From: Toxotes chatareus
Lineage: Eukaryota > Chordata > Actinopteri > Toxotidae
Assembly: GCA_016801885.1 (NCBI GenBank)
Contig: CM028900.1
Coordinates: 17,378,972-17,442,971, forward strand
DNA: 64,000 nucleotides
Reading direction: 5' to 3'
The notes beneath the pieces are model-generated. The model did not search any database. It saw nothing but the letters and a program-made list of their open reading frames with translations, and was not told where the DNA came from. Positions 27,701-37,429 of the stretch are shown in pieces. Within the stretch, counting starts at the first letter, position 1. Each line of letters starts with the position of its first letter. The position numbers and the translations under genes were made by a program.

Positions 27701-30700
27701 TGGATGCTTAAAATGCTTTAATGTAAAATGGTAACTGTCAGGTACTGCACACCTGTGTAGCTTATATTGCATGTGTAATTGTAACTCCTTTCCTGTGGTG
27801 TTTCCTCTATTTGTGATCTTGCCACGAAGCTCAGCACTTCACATGTGACTGTATTTTCTTTAATGCATGAAATCAGACTCAAGTGTTTTTGACTTTCTCT
27901 CTTCAAATCAGTTTTCCCCTATAGCACTGGGAAAATAAGAGAGAAAAAAAACACAAGAGTTGTCTTTTATTCATTTCCATCCAATTGCTACCATCTCTAC
28001 CATCTCAGTTCCTCTGAAAATGCTTTTCTCATAGCCCACTGCTCCAGCAGAAATGGTCCTCTTTTCCCTTCACTGCAAACATAATCCGTCTTACCTTATA
28101 AGATGAAGTAGCAGGGAAGCAGAGGAAGTTGTGGTTAATATCCCCTCTGCCATCGCTACAGAAGGAAAATGCCACGGTTACCAGTGGAAGACAGGAGGAT
28201 GGAGCAACAACGAGCGAGTAGTGTGGTGTCAGCGCTCAGATGGCGTCAATGTCACAGGTGAGTTTTCCAGCCACTCTAGATGGGCCATGCAGAGACACTG
28301 ATGGGAGCACAAACTGACCCGTATGGTTACATAAATACGAATATCTATCTATGTATATCTGGCTTACTGCAGACTTCAGCTGAAAGTTCTGCTTTTGTTC
28401 CCCCGCAACGGAACTGAATCAGTGTGAACAGCAGAAAGCTGCACGGAGTCTCATTTTTCAATTCAGCCTGGATCATGTGCTGCAATATCAGATTATTTGA
28501 TCGCTCAAAAAGGAATTTGTTAAATGCTGCCATAACAGTAAGTGAATCTTCTTTCATTCATGTGACAAAGCTGTCACACAGCATTTTTTTTTTTTGCAGA
28601 GGTGGTTGTAGCAGGTGGTTTAAAAATAAATTTAGAATGGCTTTCCTCTTTGGTTCAGGAGATAATTGAAACGTGAGCGGGGTACAGATGTGATATTTTT
28701 TGCTCTTGTTCTTCTCAGTTTACGATGACATTTTTCTTTATGTGGGTAATGTCCTACAATAGATACCATCGGTTGCTTTACCTCCTTTAAATAAATCAGA
28801 TGGCATCAATTCAGATTTGTGCATGAGGGCCTGCAGTGTGAACATACTTCATACTTTCTATCTCTTTCATGCTTGCACAAATGTGAACAGGCACTAACAG
28901 ACAAAGAATAATTTTAGAATAGTGTTCTAGTTGAATTTAACACCTTATTTGAGCTACCTATTCTCTGTGCAGTCTCCATTGATTTCTCCTCTCCCTCTTA
29001 ACATAAGTAATCAATAAGCCAGACTCTGAGCTGGGAGGCTTTCAATCCATATAAATATAATCATGAATTTGTATTTGTGGGAAGTAAAGCAGGCGTAGAG
29101 AAACAGAACAAAGGTAATATTGCTGTGGGAACGAAAGCTTTAGGCGAGCTTGATGTGCTGTAAATAGTGGGTGAATGTGATCTTATCGCTGTAAGGAAGT
29201 GTTTCTGACAAATATGAGCCCAGAAGGAATAACCTCCCTCTGCAGAGAAGGCAAGAGCCCAATGCATTACTCTTTTGATATTTTGACATGCAATTTTCCA
29301 TGTTGGAATTAAAATGTTCACAGATTGATCAGGGACCATGATAGGCAACTGAGGCCATTAATCAGGTGTGACAGTACATTAATTTAGTGATCAGTGTGTA
29401 AAGGAACAGAAAGTAGAACCTGTTGTCTTTCTCCAGGGGGGTGTTTCCCACAGAAAAGGCCGACCACAGTCAGACACTGCCATCCTCCGTGCACTAAACC
29501 CTTCTCACACTGTACACCGGTAAGAACTACTTTGATCAGGCAGCTGTGATCTCCATTATTCTCAGTGTGTTTTTGCTGTTTCCTGCTGCTCCCACAGTGT
29601 AGGTTGAGAGTTAAATGGATTTTGACGGATGACATTTTTAATTGTCAAGAACAGGCCATTAAAGGAAAATCACAATAATACCAATGAACGTGGGCTCTGT
29701 TTCAGTTAGGGACTACACCTAGATGGGTGGGGTGGGGGGCGGGGGCGGGTGCACACAGGAGGTAATAAAAATGAGAAATAATAGTCAAAGCTTGAAGTTT
29801 TACTGCCCCTTAGAGTCCCCTATATGTAACTGCACTTAAAAATGCAAAACAATGAAGCACTGGTGCGTTTAAGAAGAATTTTCAGTTTAATTATTTTATT
29901 CAACAGTATTTTAGATTATTTAATGCAGATGAGGCCTTTAAAGATAACCCCCCGCCAGTTTAATGTTGGCTTGGGGTGAATGAACCTGCATTACGAGCAG
30001 AAAGTCTATTAGAGTGAAGCAGAGTAGTCCCTATATATGGCAGACTGTTTTGTCTGTAGTGTTTTCTAGCAACAGGAAAGTAACAATTACAGTTGTCTTG
30101 TGTTGGCTATAAATGATGGTCTTCTTGGCCTGCACTCCACCCCCTTGCAGAGCGGAGTGTGTGGGTGTGAGAAGGGTTACACTGAAGTGATGACCATGCA
30201 CGGCTTCTTGGACTACTGCACCAGAACCCCGGGGGTGGACAACAACAAGAAAGCTGATGTGAAAACTAACTCTGGAAGATTAAAACCCGGGCCGTCTCAG
30301 GCCCAGGACCTCTTCAACGAGTGGACCTTACGACCTGTTGGCCCAGGTACTGAAATGGAAATCATCTTTACAGCTCAACCAGCATGCCTGAGATCATTCC
30401 TGCCTTTGAACCTGCCTCTGTAGATCTAGGATCAGTAGGCCGGGGGTGGCCATCATTCGAGGTCAATGTTTTCACTGGGCTTATCATTATATGTTGTAAA
30501 GATAAAAAAAAACTTTCAAGAGATTCTAGTCACTCGTCTGCAGTATGTTTGAAAAGAGAATAAACCTGCTTTTTTTCAATTGCATTTCTTTTAATGTGAA
30601 AAAAATGTTTTGAAGATATCCAGACAGTAGATGACATACACATATTTAAAACTTTGTATTAAAACTTTTTTATTGCACAGATGGAAGAGTAAAGCTGTGG

Positions 30701-31180
30701 GTTTACGCCGTGACTGCCGTTGGATTCATCTTAATACTCTTCATTATTGCATTATCGTTCCTGGTCTGGTATGTGCTATATTACTCTCTTAAGAGATTCC
30801 TCACTATGCACAAAATAAAGAACAAAACTTTCATTGCATGAAACACTGTAGATGAGAACAGATTGAAATCTGAGAAGCAGGGTAGCAAAGAAAATTCCTA
30901 ACCATCAGTTTTCCTTGAACAGAACCCAGTCAAGTATGAGTTATATTCTGCACAACATTTTGTCTGCTGTGTGCTGCTGCTATCAGATAATGGAATTCTT
31001 TGAAATCAAGTTGGGCTTCCATGTGCTACTAAGTCAGATACACTGTCAGCTTTTCATTCTTGTCTGTGTTTTTTTTTTTCTTTTCTTTCTGTCTCCAGTA
31101 AGCCATCCAAAACCACTAAGGCATCTCCTCCACCTCAGAAGCCCTTGACCCTGGCCTACGATGGTGACATGGATATGTAA
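11030..31180 (+). CDS. thsd7b: Thrombospondin type-1 domain-containing protein 7B, 3' part (13 coding exons)
   Basis: The C-terminal 566 residues of a THSD7-family single-pass membrane protein; the 5' exons lie outside the window. Exons: 11030-11163, 11848-12001, 17391-17535, 17887-18002, 19053-19170, 20855-21000, 21782-21950, 25343-25516, 28162-28257, 29437-29519, 30151-30346, 30681-30768, 31099-31180. All have AG/GT borders and the reading phase is continuous, which is strong support for the model. Seen, numbering from the first codon here: repeated TSP1 hallmarks (EWRMEPWSIC near 15, TPWGPWSNY near 88, SDWSPWAEC near 206, LSDWSPC near 260, TEWSSWSSC near 333), a cysteine-rich EGF-like stretch at about 419-460, a hydrophobic span at about 516-540, and a short cytoplasmic tail ending KPLTLAYDGDMDM, the THSD7 family ending. 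The family consists of large extracellular TSP1-repeat proteins; THSD7A acts in endothelial migration and podocytes, while THSD7B is poorly characterised. The 7B rather than 7A call rests on hnmt lying immediately downstream, as in human. Confidence 0.93.
11545..11598. repeat. (TG)n microsatellite
   Basis: 27 uninterrupted TG units in a thsd7b intron. Confidence 0.97.
11848..12001 (+). CDS. thsd7b: thsd7b exon
   Basis: 154 bp. It completes the split Arg codon, encodes RCVKKGAS... ending one TSP1 repeat, then starts the next with CPNDCVVTPWGPWSNYSL. It ends on a complete codon with a strong GTAAGT donor. The 684-bp intron before it carries a 54-bp TG microsatellite. Confidence 0.93.
16478..16536. 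mobile_element. TIR-only remnant of a Tc1/mariner-type element
   Basis: Two near-perfect inverted arms (ATCAGGCACAACATTAAAA on the left, mirrored by TTTTAATGTTGTGGCTGAT) separated by about 11 bases. The arms resemble the termini of a common vertebrate Tc1-like family whose ends read GATCAGGCATAACATTATG. The transposase interior is gone. Confidence 0.65.
16717..16754. repeat. AT-rich near-palindrome
   Basis: Arms AATAAATAGT and ACTATTTATT flank a core that contains the palindromic ATTAATTAAT. Confidence 0.7.
17391..17535 (+). CDS. thsd7b: thsd7b exon
   Basis: 145 bp in phase 0. It encodes QCDQGTTRNRSRHILRLP... with the C-x-G-x-x-x-R-x-R core of a TSP1 repeat, then CPELVQSEPC and FTYQYRVS. 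It leaves one base of the next Asp codon. The acceptor ttcAG|C follows a T-rich tract and the donor is GTAGGA. Confidence 0.92.
17847..17876. repeat. (TG)n microsatellite next to a thsd7b acceptor
   Basis: TG units with one TA interruption, ending 10 bases before the exon at 17887. Confidence 0.95.
17887..18002 (+). CDS. thsd7b: thsd7b exon
   Basis: 116 bp. It completes Asp, then encodes WSTCQLSENAICGQGSRLR and the end of that repeat (KCEQ), finishing on a whole codon. The acceptor ctgcAG is only about 10 bases after a TG microsatellite. The length is not a multiple of three, so skipping this exon would shift the frame. Confidence 0.92.
18003..19052 (+). other. thsd7b: thsd7b intron (1.05 kb)
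   Basis: Ordinary AT-rich intron. No repeat or second gene seen. Confidence 0.8.
19053..19170 (+). CDS. thsd7b: thsd7b exon
   Basis: 118 bp starting in phase 0. It encodes FGLINKWRLSESCVVDCPVSC followed by a canonical TSP1 start, LSDWSPWAECSHTCG. It has a pyrimidine-rich acceptor and a GTAAAC donor, and leaves the first base of a Gly codon. Confidence 0.94.
19171..20854 (+). other. thsd7b: thsd7b intron (1.7 kb)
   Basis: No exon on either strand. A short (CT)n run lies near 19909-19923. Opposite-strand open frames around 19975-20523 overlap each other in several frames and show no recognisable protein. Confidence 0.75.
20855..21000 (+). CDS. thsd7b: thsd7b exon
   Basis: 146 bp. It completes Gly and encodes LTVRMRRILQEAHEEGRPC, ends the TSP1 repeat (KPCPIRPC), then opens the next with YKWLLSDWSPCTVE. 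It ends on a whole codon before GTATGA. Confidence 0.93.
21689..21776. repeat. (TG)n microsatellite abutting a thsd7b acceptor
   Basis: 72 bases of pure TG, one CG interruption at 21761, then more TG up to the tandem acceptor of the exon at 21782. Confidence 0.97.
21782..21950 (+). CDS. thsd7b: thsd7b exon with TG-repeat acceptor
   Basis: 169 bp, encoding GAECGEGLRRRNLSC through EQPCFVPCP and leaving the first base of Gly. Two in-frame acceptors three bases apart (GAGAAG) allow a start at 21779, adding Lys, or at 21782. I chose 21782 because the previous exon ends in Val-Glu and the family usually reads V-E-G/N-x-x-C there. The tract upstream is an 88-bp TG array with no normal polypyrimidine tract. 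The donor is GTAAAG. Confidence 0.9.
21951..25342 (+). other. thsd7b: thsd7b intron (3.4 kb)
   Basis: AT-rich, no exon seen. A GC-richer, TG-rich patch lies at about 24440-24670 with no coding signal. Confidence 0.75.
25343..25516 (+). CDS. thsd7b: thsd7b exon
   Basis: 174 bp. It completes Gly and encodes DCHLTEWSSWSSCQLTC, then a loop with several Arg and ...FETQPCK. This is a full TSP1 domain in one exon. The acceptor follows a long T tract (25309-25331); the donor is GTACTG. Confidence 0.94.
25640..26040. repeat. Dispersed repeat, family shared with 51390-53010
   Basis: Shares CATTTAGCAGCTAAAA, TTCCCTCAGGA and CTCCAAATGAATGTTAATGT (with small changes) with segments around 51710 and 52840-52935. 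It is noncoding and lies in a thsd7b intron. Confidence 0.6.
26665..27610 (-). mobile_element. Degraded Tc1/mariner-type DNA transposon
   Basis: Located in a thsd7b intron. Left sequence at about 26780-26870 matches the reverse complement of about 27485-27590, forming inverted termini. On the minus strand 26984-27196 encodes FRSQSPDLNPTNIMWNELK, the Tc1 transposase C-terminal block with the usual I-E replaced by T-N. It is internally deleted and frameshifted. It differs in sequence from the element at 48190 and so belongs to another Tc1 subfamily. Confidence 0.8.
28162..28257 (+). CDS. thsd7b: thsd7b exon
   Basis: 96 bp encoding (E)GKCHGYQWKTGGWSNN and VVWCQRSDGVNVT. The WCQRSDG stretch is characteristic of the last, atypical TSP1-like module of THSD7 proteins. 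Donor GTGAGT. Confidence 0.93.
28258..29436 (+). other. thsd7b: thsd7b intron (1.2 kb)
   Basis: Ordinary intron. Nothing recognised beyond a short T tract near 28585. Confidence 0.75.
29437..29519 (+). CDS. thsd7b: thsd7b exon
   Basis: 83 bp encoding GGCFPQKRPTTVRHCHPPC and SHCTP. It is cysteine- and proline-rich and begins the EGF-like module. The acceptor ctccAG runs directly into five G bases. Donor GTAAGA. Confidence 0.9.
30151..30346 (+). CDS. thsd7b: thsd7b exon
   Basis: 196 bp. It begins SGVCGCEKGYTEVM, which ends the EGF-like module, then a low-complexity juxtamembrane linker rich in Asn, Lys and Pro. It ends LRPVGP with one base of the next codon. The acceptor is preceded by a C-rich pyrimidine tract. 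Confidence 0.92.
30681..30768 (+). CDS. thsd7b: thsd7b transmembrane exon
   Basis: 88 bp encoding DGRVKLWVYAV and then an uninterrupted hydrophobic segment (GFILILFIIALSFLV). This is the single membrane span. It ends with two bases of a Cys codon. Confidence 0.94.
31099..31180 (+). CDS. thsd7b: thsd7b last coding exon and stop
   Basis: 82 bp including the TAA at 31178-31180. It encodes the short cytosolic tail (C)KPSKTTKASPPPQ then KPLTLAYDGDMDM, whose final residues match the strongly conserved C terminus of THSD7A/7B. Confidence 0.95.
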
Positions 31181-31826
31181 CCAGGCTGCTATACCTCACG
31201 AGGACACGCTCTGCCTCAGACAGACTCCTGAGTGCGTTCAGATTGTTAGTAAGCACGTCCGTCACATACCACTGATTACTGACTTTTTTGAGCTGGGTGA
31301 CTTTTTTGCTGTAGTGTCAACAGTATTGCAGAAATGGAGCAAATGGACAAAAGCGAAGTTTGCGTTTGAATCGCTGCTGAAGGGTGACGTAGCGCAGAAT
31401 TTGGCTGCAGCCATCTTTCCTCCAGGAAAAAGAGGAACCAAAGCAGATCAAGGTGAAAAGGGGCCGGAAAGGTCTCTGGACAGATGAAACAAAAGGACCT
31501 CTAGTTTCTTTTTTTTCTAACTGCTTGCAATATGAACACATAATTGAAGCACTGTTTGCAACCCACAAAACATCAAGTCTCCTCAAAAGCAAAGACAAAG
31601 TGGATCCACAGGTGCTGACCTTGGAGTTCAGAGGGGCCACCTGGTTATTTGTCTCATCTTTGTGTCGTGAGGGATACAAAACATCTTGAGTCAGCAGTCA
31701 CTCATGACTTTCAAAGGACAATGGAACATTGACATTTGACTTTGTCTCATCAGTGCTGGATCTTTGTAAAAGAAAAATGGCACAAGCCTTTTGGGTAAAC
31801 AGACAGCCTTTTTTTGAATCTCTGAG

Positions 31827-31832
31827 AATAAA
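31827..31832 (+). promoter_or_regulatory. thsd7b: AATAAA polyadenylation signal, proximal (thsd7b)
   Basis: Exact AATAAA about 650 bases past the stop, followed 30-45 bases later by a GT/T-rich element, as expected for a cleavage site near 31850. Confidence 0.5.
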
Positions 31833-33351
31833 CGATGCTTTATGCACTATGTTAGTGCTGATTCACTTTTTTTTTGGTTTTCCTTTCAAATGACTTTTCT
31901 AGTGTTTCAATCGTAATGCAAGTTGTTGCTGTTGGATTGTGTTTTGTTGATGATGCCATATGTTGTGTATATGTGGAAACCAAAAGCAGGCTTGCCTTGA
32001 GTTAAACGATTCAACGATGCAGTAACTTCTCCGCCCTGATGCTCACAAGACACTCAGCCACTGAGAATTAAATTAAGGAAAAATGGTGTAAATTCTATGT
32101 TAAAATGGCTGTTTTGGTGATAAATTCCACCCTGAATCATGAGAGAACAACACAGGCAGACCTTTAATGCAAATTGTCAAATACCAGCATGATAATGATC
32201 ATACCTCATACACTCTTCACTTTCATCAAAGGCAGAACAAAGAAAGCACTGATCACCAAAACAAATACAAGAAAAGAAAGGAAGAATTATCCACTGGATC
32301 ACACACTCTTTGTATTTGAGTAAACATGCTCTGTTTATTTCTCAAGGATGTCATACTTAAATCATTTTTATTTTACACCATTTATTTAATAAATTACATC
32401 TAAATACAAGGTTGGCAGACTAGTTTTTGCCAGTTATGAGTGCTTTTCTTCCTGTTTTTATTCCCACCCTTACAATGGGGCTCAAAACATGAAAGACAGC
32501 AAATACCAAATATTTTAGAGCAAATATTAGTTTAGTGGGCTATTTCTCATTTCTATTTCTCTGGCTCATGCACAAAAGTAATGGTTTTTCTTTTATTTTG
32601 CCCAAGACTTTTTTTTTTTTTCAGGTTTCCACTCACAGCACAAGGCAGCCATGATTTTCAGTGCCAGAGCCTCATCTGAAATCATCTTGGATGATCGTAA
32701 ATTCTTACCCTTAGTATCATTGAGACATGGATCCTCCTGTGCATCATTCATAATAGCCAGTGGTGAATTAAGTTCCTAATACTTGGTGGTTTTAACACTG
32801 ACCACAGTTTACGCTGTTTCTCTTTCTGCCTCCACAAACTGAAGATTTGGTCTTGTGTTACCTGACCTCCTTCTGAATGTATTTTATCAGAAACTCTATA
32901 ATCTTAATGGTTGTGAATATATGGTTGTTACATGGTGTAACAACTGTATTTCAATAGCTGATTGTATGTAGGCATGCTTGATCCATTTTGGCAGAAAGTG
33001 CTCCAAGTGGCCTTGCAAAGATCCTGTTTTACAAGTTGCCAAACATTTTAGAGTAGTTCATTTTAAGCTTTTCTTTCTTTCTAATATTTGGCCAATAAAG
33101 GGACATATGGTAATGTGAGTTCAATGTACAACTAAATTGTGAAATATTTTAAATTATTAGAAAAATGTGACCAACTAATTAACAAGTTATTTGGTCACGT
33201 TCACATTATAAAATAAAGAACAGCCTCAGACCTGATAAGAGGAATATTGGGTTATGTCCCAGAAAATCTAAAAGTATGTTAATTCATTGTTTACAGTGCC
33301 ATGCTATTTGTGTTACTATTGTGTGTACATGGAGAGCTGGACAAAAATGCA

Positions 33352-33357
33352 AATAAA
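33352..33357 (+). promoter_or_regulatory. thsd7b: AATAAA polyadenylation signal, distal (thsd7b candidate)
   Basis: Exact AATAAA followed by an A tract and then a TG/T-rich downstream element. It would define a long 2.2-kb 3' UTR; transcript data are needed to choose. Confidence 0.35.
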
Positions 33358-34599
33358 TTGTGAAGCAATGTGAAAAAAAAAAACACTGTATGTTTTCCTC
33401 TTTGCTGCACATCCTCAGAGTTCAAACTGAGTCAAATGTTTTTGAGAGAGATGCTCCAGTCCTGCTGTGATCTTCATCAGCTCCTTGACTCTGGAGTCCT
33501 GATAAATTGTAATTACTGATACAGGCTCCGAGGCAGAGCCCAGAATAGATGAGCAGCTGATAAGATTCATCTTGCCCTCCAGTCAGATTCCCATTCTGAT
33601 AGTCCCAGGATGCTCGCAGGTTGCGAGGGAAACAGTGTTTAAATCTTTTGTCCCATCTAATTCATTTATTTAAGACTGTCACTTCTGCTTAAGAGAAGGT
33701 TGAATTCAAATGCTTGTGTCATGGCCATCTGATCTGTGGCAAAGACGTGGGCTGATCTTGTCATGTCCAATTCATCTCATTTTAGTAGCTCTCAAGACAT
33801 ATTTCCAGGTTTCAGTGAAGCAGTGCGAACAGGTTGACAACGGCAGTCTCTAGTTTTAATTAGGATTCATCTGTTGCAAGCAAGCTGGATCATTCTAATA
33901 AAATTCAGTATGCTGTGGTTTAGCAGAGTAGAGTGAGAGCTTAATGAATATTTTGTAGGAACAATGCATAACCTTTTAAAGTAATGAATGTTCATTATCA
34001 TTTATTACTGATGTATCATGTGCTTGTTTGCAAAACATCCTCAGCAGAGTGATGACATTCTTCCAGATTTCATTCACTCTGCTGGGGATGTTTTGTTTTC
34101 CCAAAGTGAACCCGTCACTGAATTTTCCAGAAAAATTATTCGCAAATTTTTATTATTATATTAAGGGAATTTAGATCTTATTGGAAAGCAGCTTCTAAGG
34201 GAAGGGTTCAGTGGGAAGAAGTAGAAGTCATCAGCTGGAATTGAACCTGGAATCACAGTTGCATGTTGTTTGTGGGTTGCAGACCTCTGATCCACCAGGA
34301 TACTCCTTAATGATTCATCAATTTATGATACATCGATTTACACACCTGAGACTCCCTTCCACTCAGTATTAATCAGTAGAACAGATGAAGCCTCTTTGTT
34401 GAATGATGAAATGTCTTGAAGGCCAAACAGCAAGTGCAGTTACAGCCTTTAGCACTGCTACTGTTCGGCACTGTACATCTAGATGCTAACACCCTCAGTC
34501 ACTTTCTTATGACTGGAGCGTTCATTCAGGAGAAGATGTTATCAGGTGGTGCCTAACTTTCCTTGGACATTTTGACCCTGAATTTCAACATCCTTCAGT

Positions 34600-35014
34600 T
34601 GGTGGGTTGGCAACCAACAGCCAACCTCAGGCGTGTCAAACTTTGTCCCTGCATTGCTGGGGACAAAGTACCAGACCTCGGTACTTGGTGGCCTTCCTCC
34701 CCTAGGCTTCTCTGAATTTTTCTTCCCACTGGACCTTCACTGCAATCAGGATGATCCTCTTCACCTTCTCAGACGGTAGGCGTAGGACTATGTCAACGAT
34801 GTATGGACAGCCTGTGCTTTCCACAGGCTGTCCATACATCGTTGTAGTTTTCTTCCACCCCATCTCCCACGATTGTGCCAGCTGCAGGATGCCACCCTGA
34901 TGAACTGTAGGGATGGAATGGGGCTGGTCCTTTTTGGTCTCTCCTTTTCCAAGATGTCAGCCAGTGCCCTGCAGACCTTATTGTGATGGCATCTGCATCA
35001 CCCCGACTAAGTTC
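34600..35014 (-). repeat. Possible degraded retroelement coding remnant
   Basis: The minus strand reads broken peptide fragments resembling the C-terminal part of fish reverse-transcriptase polyproteins (ATKYRGLVLCPQQC-like) with stops throughout. It is weak and no family can be named. It contains the 23-bp hairpin at 34794-34844. Confidence 0.3.
34794..34844. repeat. Perfect 23-bp inverted repeat with 5-base loop
   Basis: The left arm 34794-34816 is the exact reverse complement of the right arm 34822-34844; the loop is CTTTC. The arm core reads GATGTATGGACAGCCTGTG. Confidence 0.9.
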
Positions 35015-35080
35015 AGTCTTGCACCACTGTGCCAAAGTACAGCCTCACAGAGTTGTGAACATGGCCATGGACTCTTGTTA
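35015..35080. repeat. Fragment of the same dispersed repeat as 43330-43735 (tail)
   Basis: ACCACTGTGCCAAAGTACAG followed by CCTCACAGAG and CATGGCCATGGACT resembles the 3' part of the family seen at 43700-43735. Confidence 0.5.
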
Positions 35081-35183
35081 AAGATGACCTTTGTGTACAG
35101 CATTATATAATTGTACAATCAAAAGAAGTAACGTTGTCTAGCTCCCATATCCTATTTGCATAGCAAGAGAATTGTGAGAGTAT

Positions 35184-35205
35184 TGTGTGTGTGTGTGTGT
35201 GTGTA
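35184..35205. repeat. (TG)n microsatellite
   Basis: About 11 uninterrupted units, intergenic. Confidence 0.95.
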
Positions 35206-35289
35206 TTAGAGAAAGAGACAGAGAAACAGACAGTTGTTTCATTTATTAACAAATATCTGGTGCTGAATTAGAATGTCTTAGTCATCCTG

Positions 35290-35680
35290 GGTTTGTGCTT
35301 CAGCAGTAGCAACAGGGAGTTCATTCCAAAGATGTGAAGCCTGGTAGAAAAATACTTTTCCACCCACTGACTTTTGTCTTCTTGTATTTAGGCACTATTT
35401 TCCTGATGACATGAAGAACAGCGCCCTGGTATCTGAGAGCATGGAGAACAGATAGATAAGATGGTGCAAGTTCATGTAATCAATAAAAGGACTTTGAAGT
35501 TCAGACTAGCATGAACTCAGACCCAATGAATGAAGGACAAATGGGTGTAATAAGATTAGGTTCCCTACTTATTTATCATATTCTGACTGCAGCCTTTTGA
35601 ACAAGCTGATGTTTTAATTTTCAAAAAAGGTCAAATAATAGATCATTGCAATAGAAATGAGTTTTCTTAAAGGAAGAAAA
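35290..35680. repeat. Degenerate dispersed repeat, type uncertain
   Basis: Phrases such as GAGTTCATTCCAAAGATGTG and GTGCAAGTTCATGTAATCAA resemble a degraded common fish repeat. There is no coding capacity. The call is tentative. Confidence 0.35.
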
Positions 35681-36049
35681 ATTACAATGTACTGGTCCCT
35701 GTTTTCCTGTCAGTTTTTACTGGCATAAGATTTCAGAACAAATTAAGATATACATTCAAGTGTTCCATAAAAAGTTGTAATGGCCAATGGTGATTTTTTT
35801 TAAATTTGCAGATTGCAGAAATGTATTTATGCAAAACAAAATATCTTTGACGTTGTTTTTCTTCTCTTCTTCTCTCATGGTCTCAGTCTCCAGGTGTCAC
35901 TGAAAAGCTGTGGCACAAATCAAGGTCAATCTGCATCCTGGGGTCGTAGCGGATTCACTGAGGTCCTTGAGAAATGTCTAAAAATGTATAGTGTTATTGT
36001 TTTTCAGCTTCTCCTGTTAGGGGGTCTCCAATATGGCAGAACAGGTCCA

Positions 36050-36245
36050 TGTTTTGATTCAGAATATGTTTTTTATGCCGGATTGCCCTTCGTGATGCAA
36101 CCCCTTTTATCTGAGCTTGGGACCGGCACTAACAATGCACTGGCTTGTGCATCCCCAGTGGCTGGCTTGGAGGAGCCAGGGATCACCGGACAACCTGCTC
36201 CACCACCTAAGCCACGGGCCACCCGTATTCATATAGACCACTATA
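36050..36245. repeat. Degenerate dispersed repeat (SINE/MITE-like)
   Basis: GCCGGATTGCCCTTCGTGATG, CTTGGGACCGGCACTAACAA and TGCACTGGCTTGTGCATCCC are in the order I associate with a widespread teleost repeat. The open frame across it is incidental. Confidence 0.55.
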
Positions 36246-37429
36246 GGCTACTAAATCATATCTGACTAGACACTCTCCTCAGGATTCCCTCCCTGGATTA
36301 TCTTTTCAGATGGGGTACGTGGCCTAATTACAGTCTAATTTGGGTTCTTGGCCTAGTTCTTTTCCATCTGACATTATAACAAGTGGGAAATCTGTAACAG
36401 ACACACCAAAGACATGGCATTTCCTTCCTTCTCTTCCCTTTAAACAATATAGTCTTGTTTTCTTCCCAAACTGAACCTCCTATATTGTGAAAATATATCA
36501 TATTGCTTATAGTCTGCCTTTACTGTAGTAATCTTTTAGAGAATATTGCAAATTATCCTGTAGCACACTGCACATTTCTGATGGCCTTATCAAAGCATTA
36601 CTAAAGTTTCTCTGATTTTAAAAAAGAACTCTCTCTCAATGCAATGAGAAAATCAGTTTCCTGAGACTTGAAATAAATCACAATAAATACTATGTCTGCT
36701 TTTATTTGCGTCAAAGTAACATTTTCTTTGTGCAGTGATGCAGAAGTGCAGGGCTGTACTGTGCTGATATGCAACAATAATGTATCTTTGACAAAATTAA
36801 AAGTGGCATGATGGATTACTTAAGTCAAGCAAGTTTTTAGCAGCTGAATTTATACAAAGGTGAAATAAATGAAAACCAATGGAAACACTCCACAAATATA
36901 CACATTATTATCATTTCATTTTTATACTGAATATTTTTCACCTCTGGTGCCGGTGTCTCTGTAATGGTCCTTCTGGTATTTCCTGTTTTATTAAAGCACA
37001 GGTCATAATCCAAACATAAACTAAAAAAGGTCACCTCAGCACCACAGACTGGAAGTCTGTCTGGAAGACAAGTCATACAATATTAGAGCAGGGCAATGAC
37101 TAAATCTTCCTTGTTAATACTTTCAAATGCTATTTAAAATTCAGATTCAGGCTACTTTAGCAGTCCTTTGAAAAAGTGCAGATGTTTATCAAGTCAGCCT
37201 TTTACTGGTATATTTATGAACAGGCAACGTGTCTGTAACCTGCTGCATGTGGTTTAAAAATGAGTTTCAGGTCACTGAGGATTCAAGGTTTCGCTTTAGT
37301 GTGTCGTGTTTGATGGATGGATTGTTGTTGTTGTTGTTTTTATTTTTTCTTGAGCGATTTTCTCTGCCACCTTTGGCCCTCCTAGAAAAGGAAGCTGTGA
37401 CTCCAGTGGGAGGGTTTTATTCCAGCCTG

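Larger units (their letters stand above)
25517..28161 (+). other. thsd7b: thsd7b intron containing two repeats (2.6 kb)
   Basis: Mostly repeat-derived: a dispersed fish repeat at about 25640-26040 and a degraded Tc1-type element at about 26665-27610. No coding exon seen. Confidence 0.75.
31181..33380 (+). other. thsd7b: thsd7b 3' UTR and alternative 3' ends
   Basis: AT-rich sequence after the thsd7b stop. Possible polyadenylation signals (AATAAA) lie at 31827-31832, 32388-32393 and 33352-33357. The first and last are each followed by T- or GT-rich sequence, so UTRs of about 0.65 kb or about 2.2 kb are both possible. No coding exon is seen here; which end is used cannot be told from sequence alone. 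Confidence 0.5.
33381..37429. other. Intergenic region between thsd7b and hnmt copy 1
   Basis: No gene recognised on either strand. It contains degenerate dispersed-repeat fragments (about 34600-35080, 35290-35680, 36050-36245), a perfect 23-bp hairpin (34794-34844) and a TG microsatellite (35184-35205). The 150-codon frame at 35813-36265 crosses one of the repeats and is not regarded as a gene. Confidence 0.65.

Noticed and set aside
35813..36265. 150-codon open frame before hnmt copy 1
   Set aside because: Its C-terminal half is a translated dispersed fish repeat.
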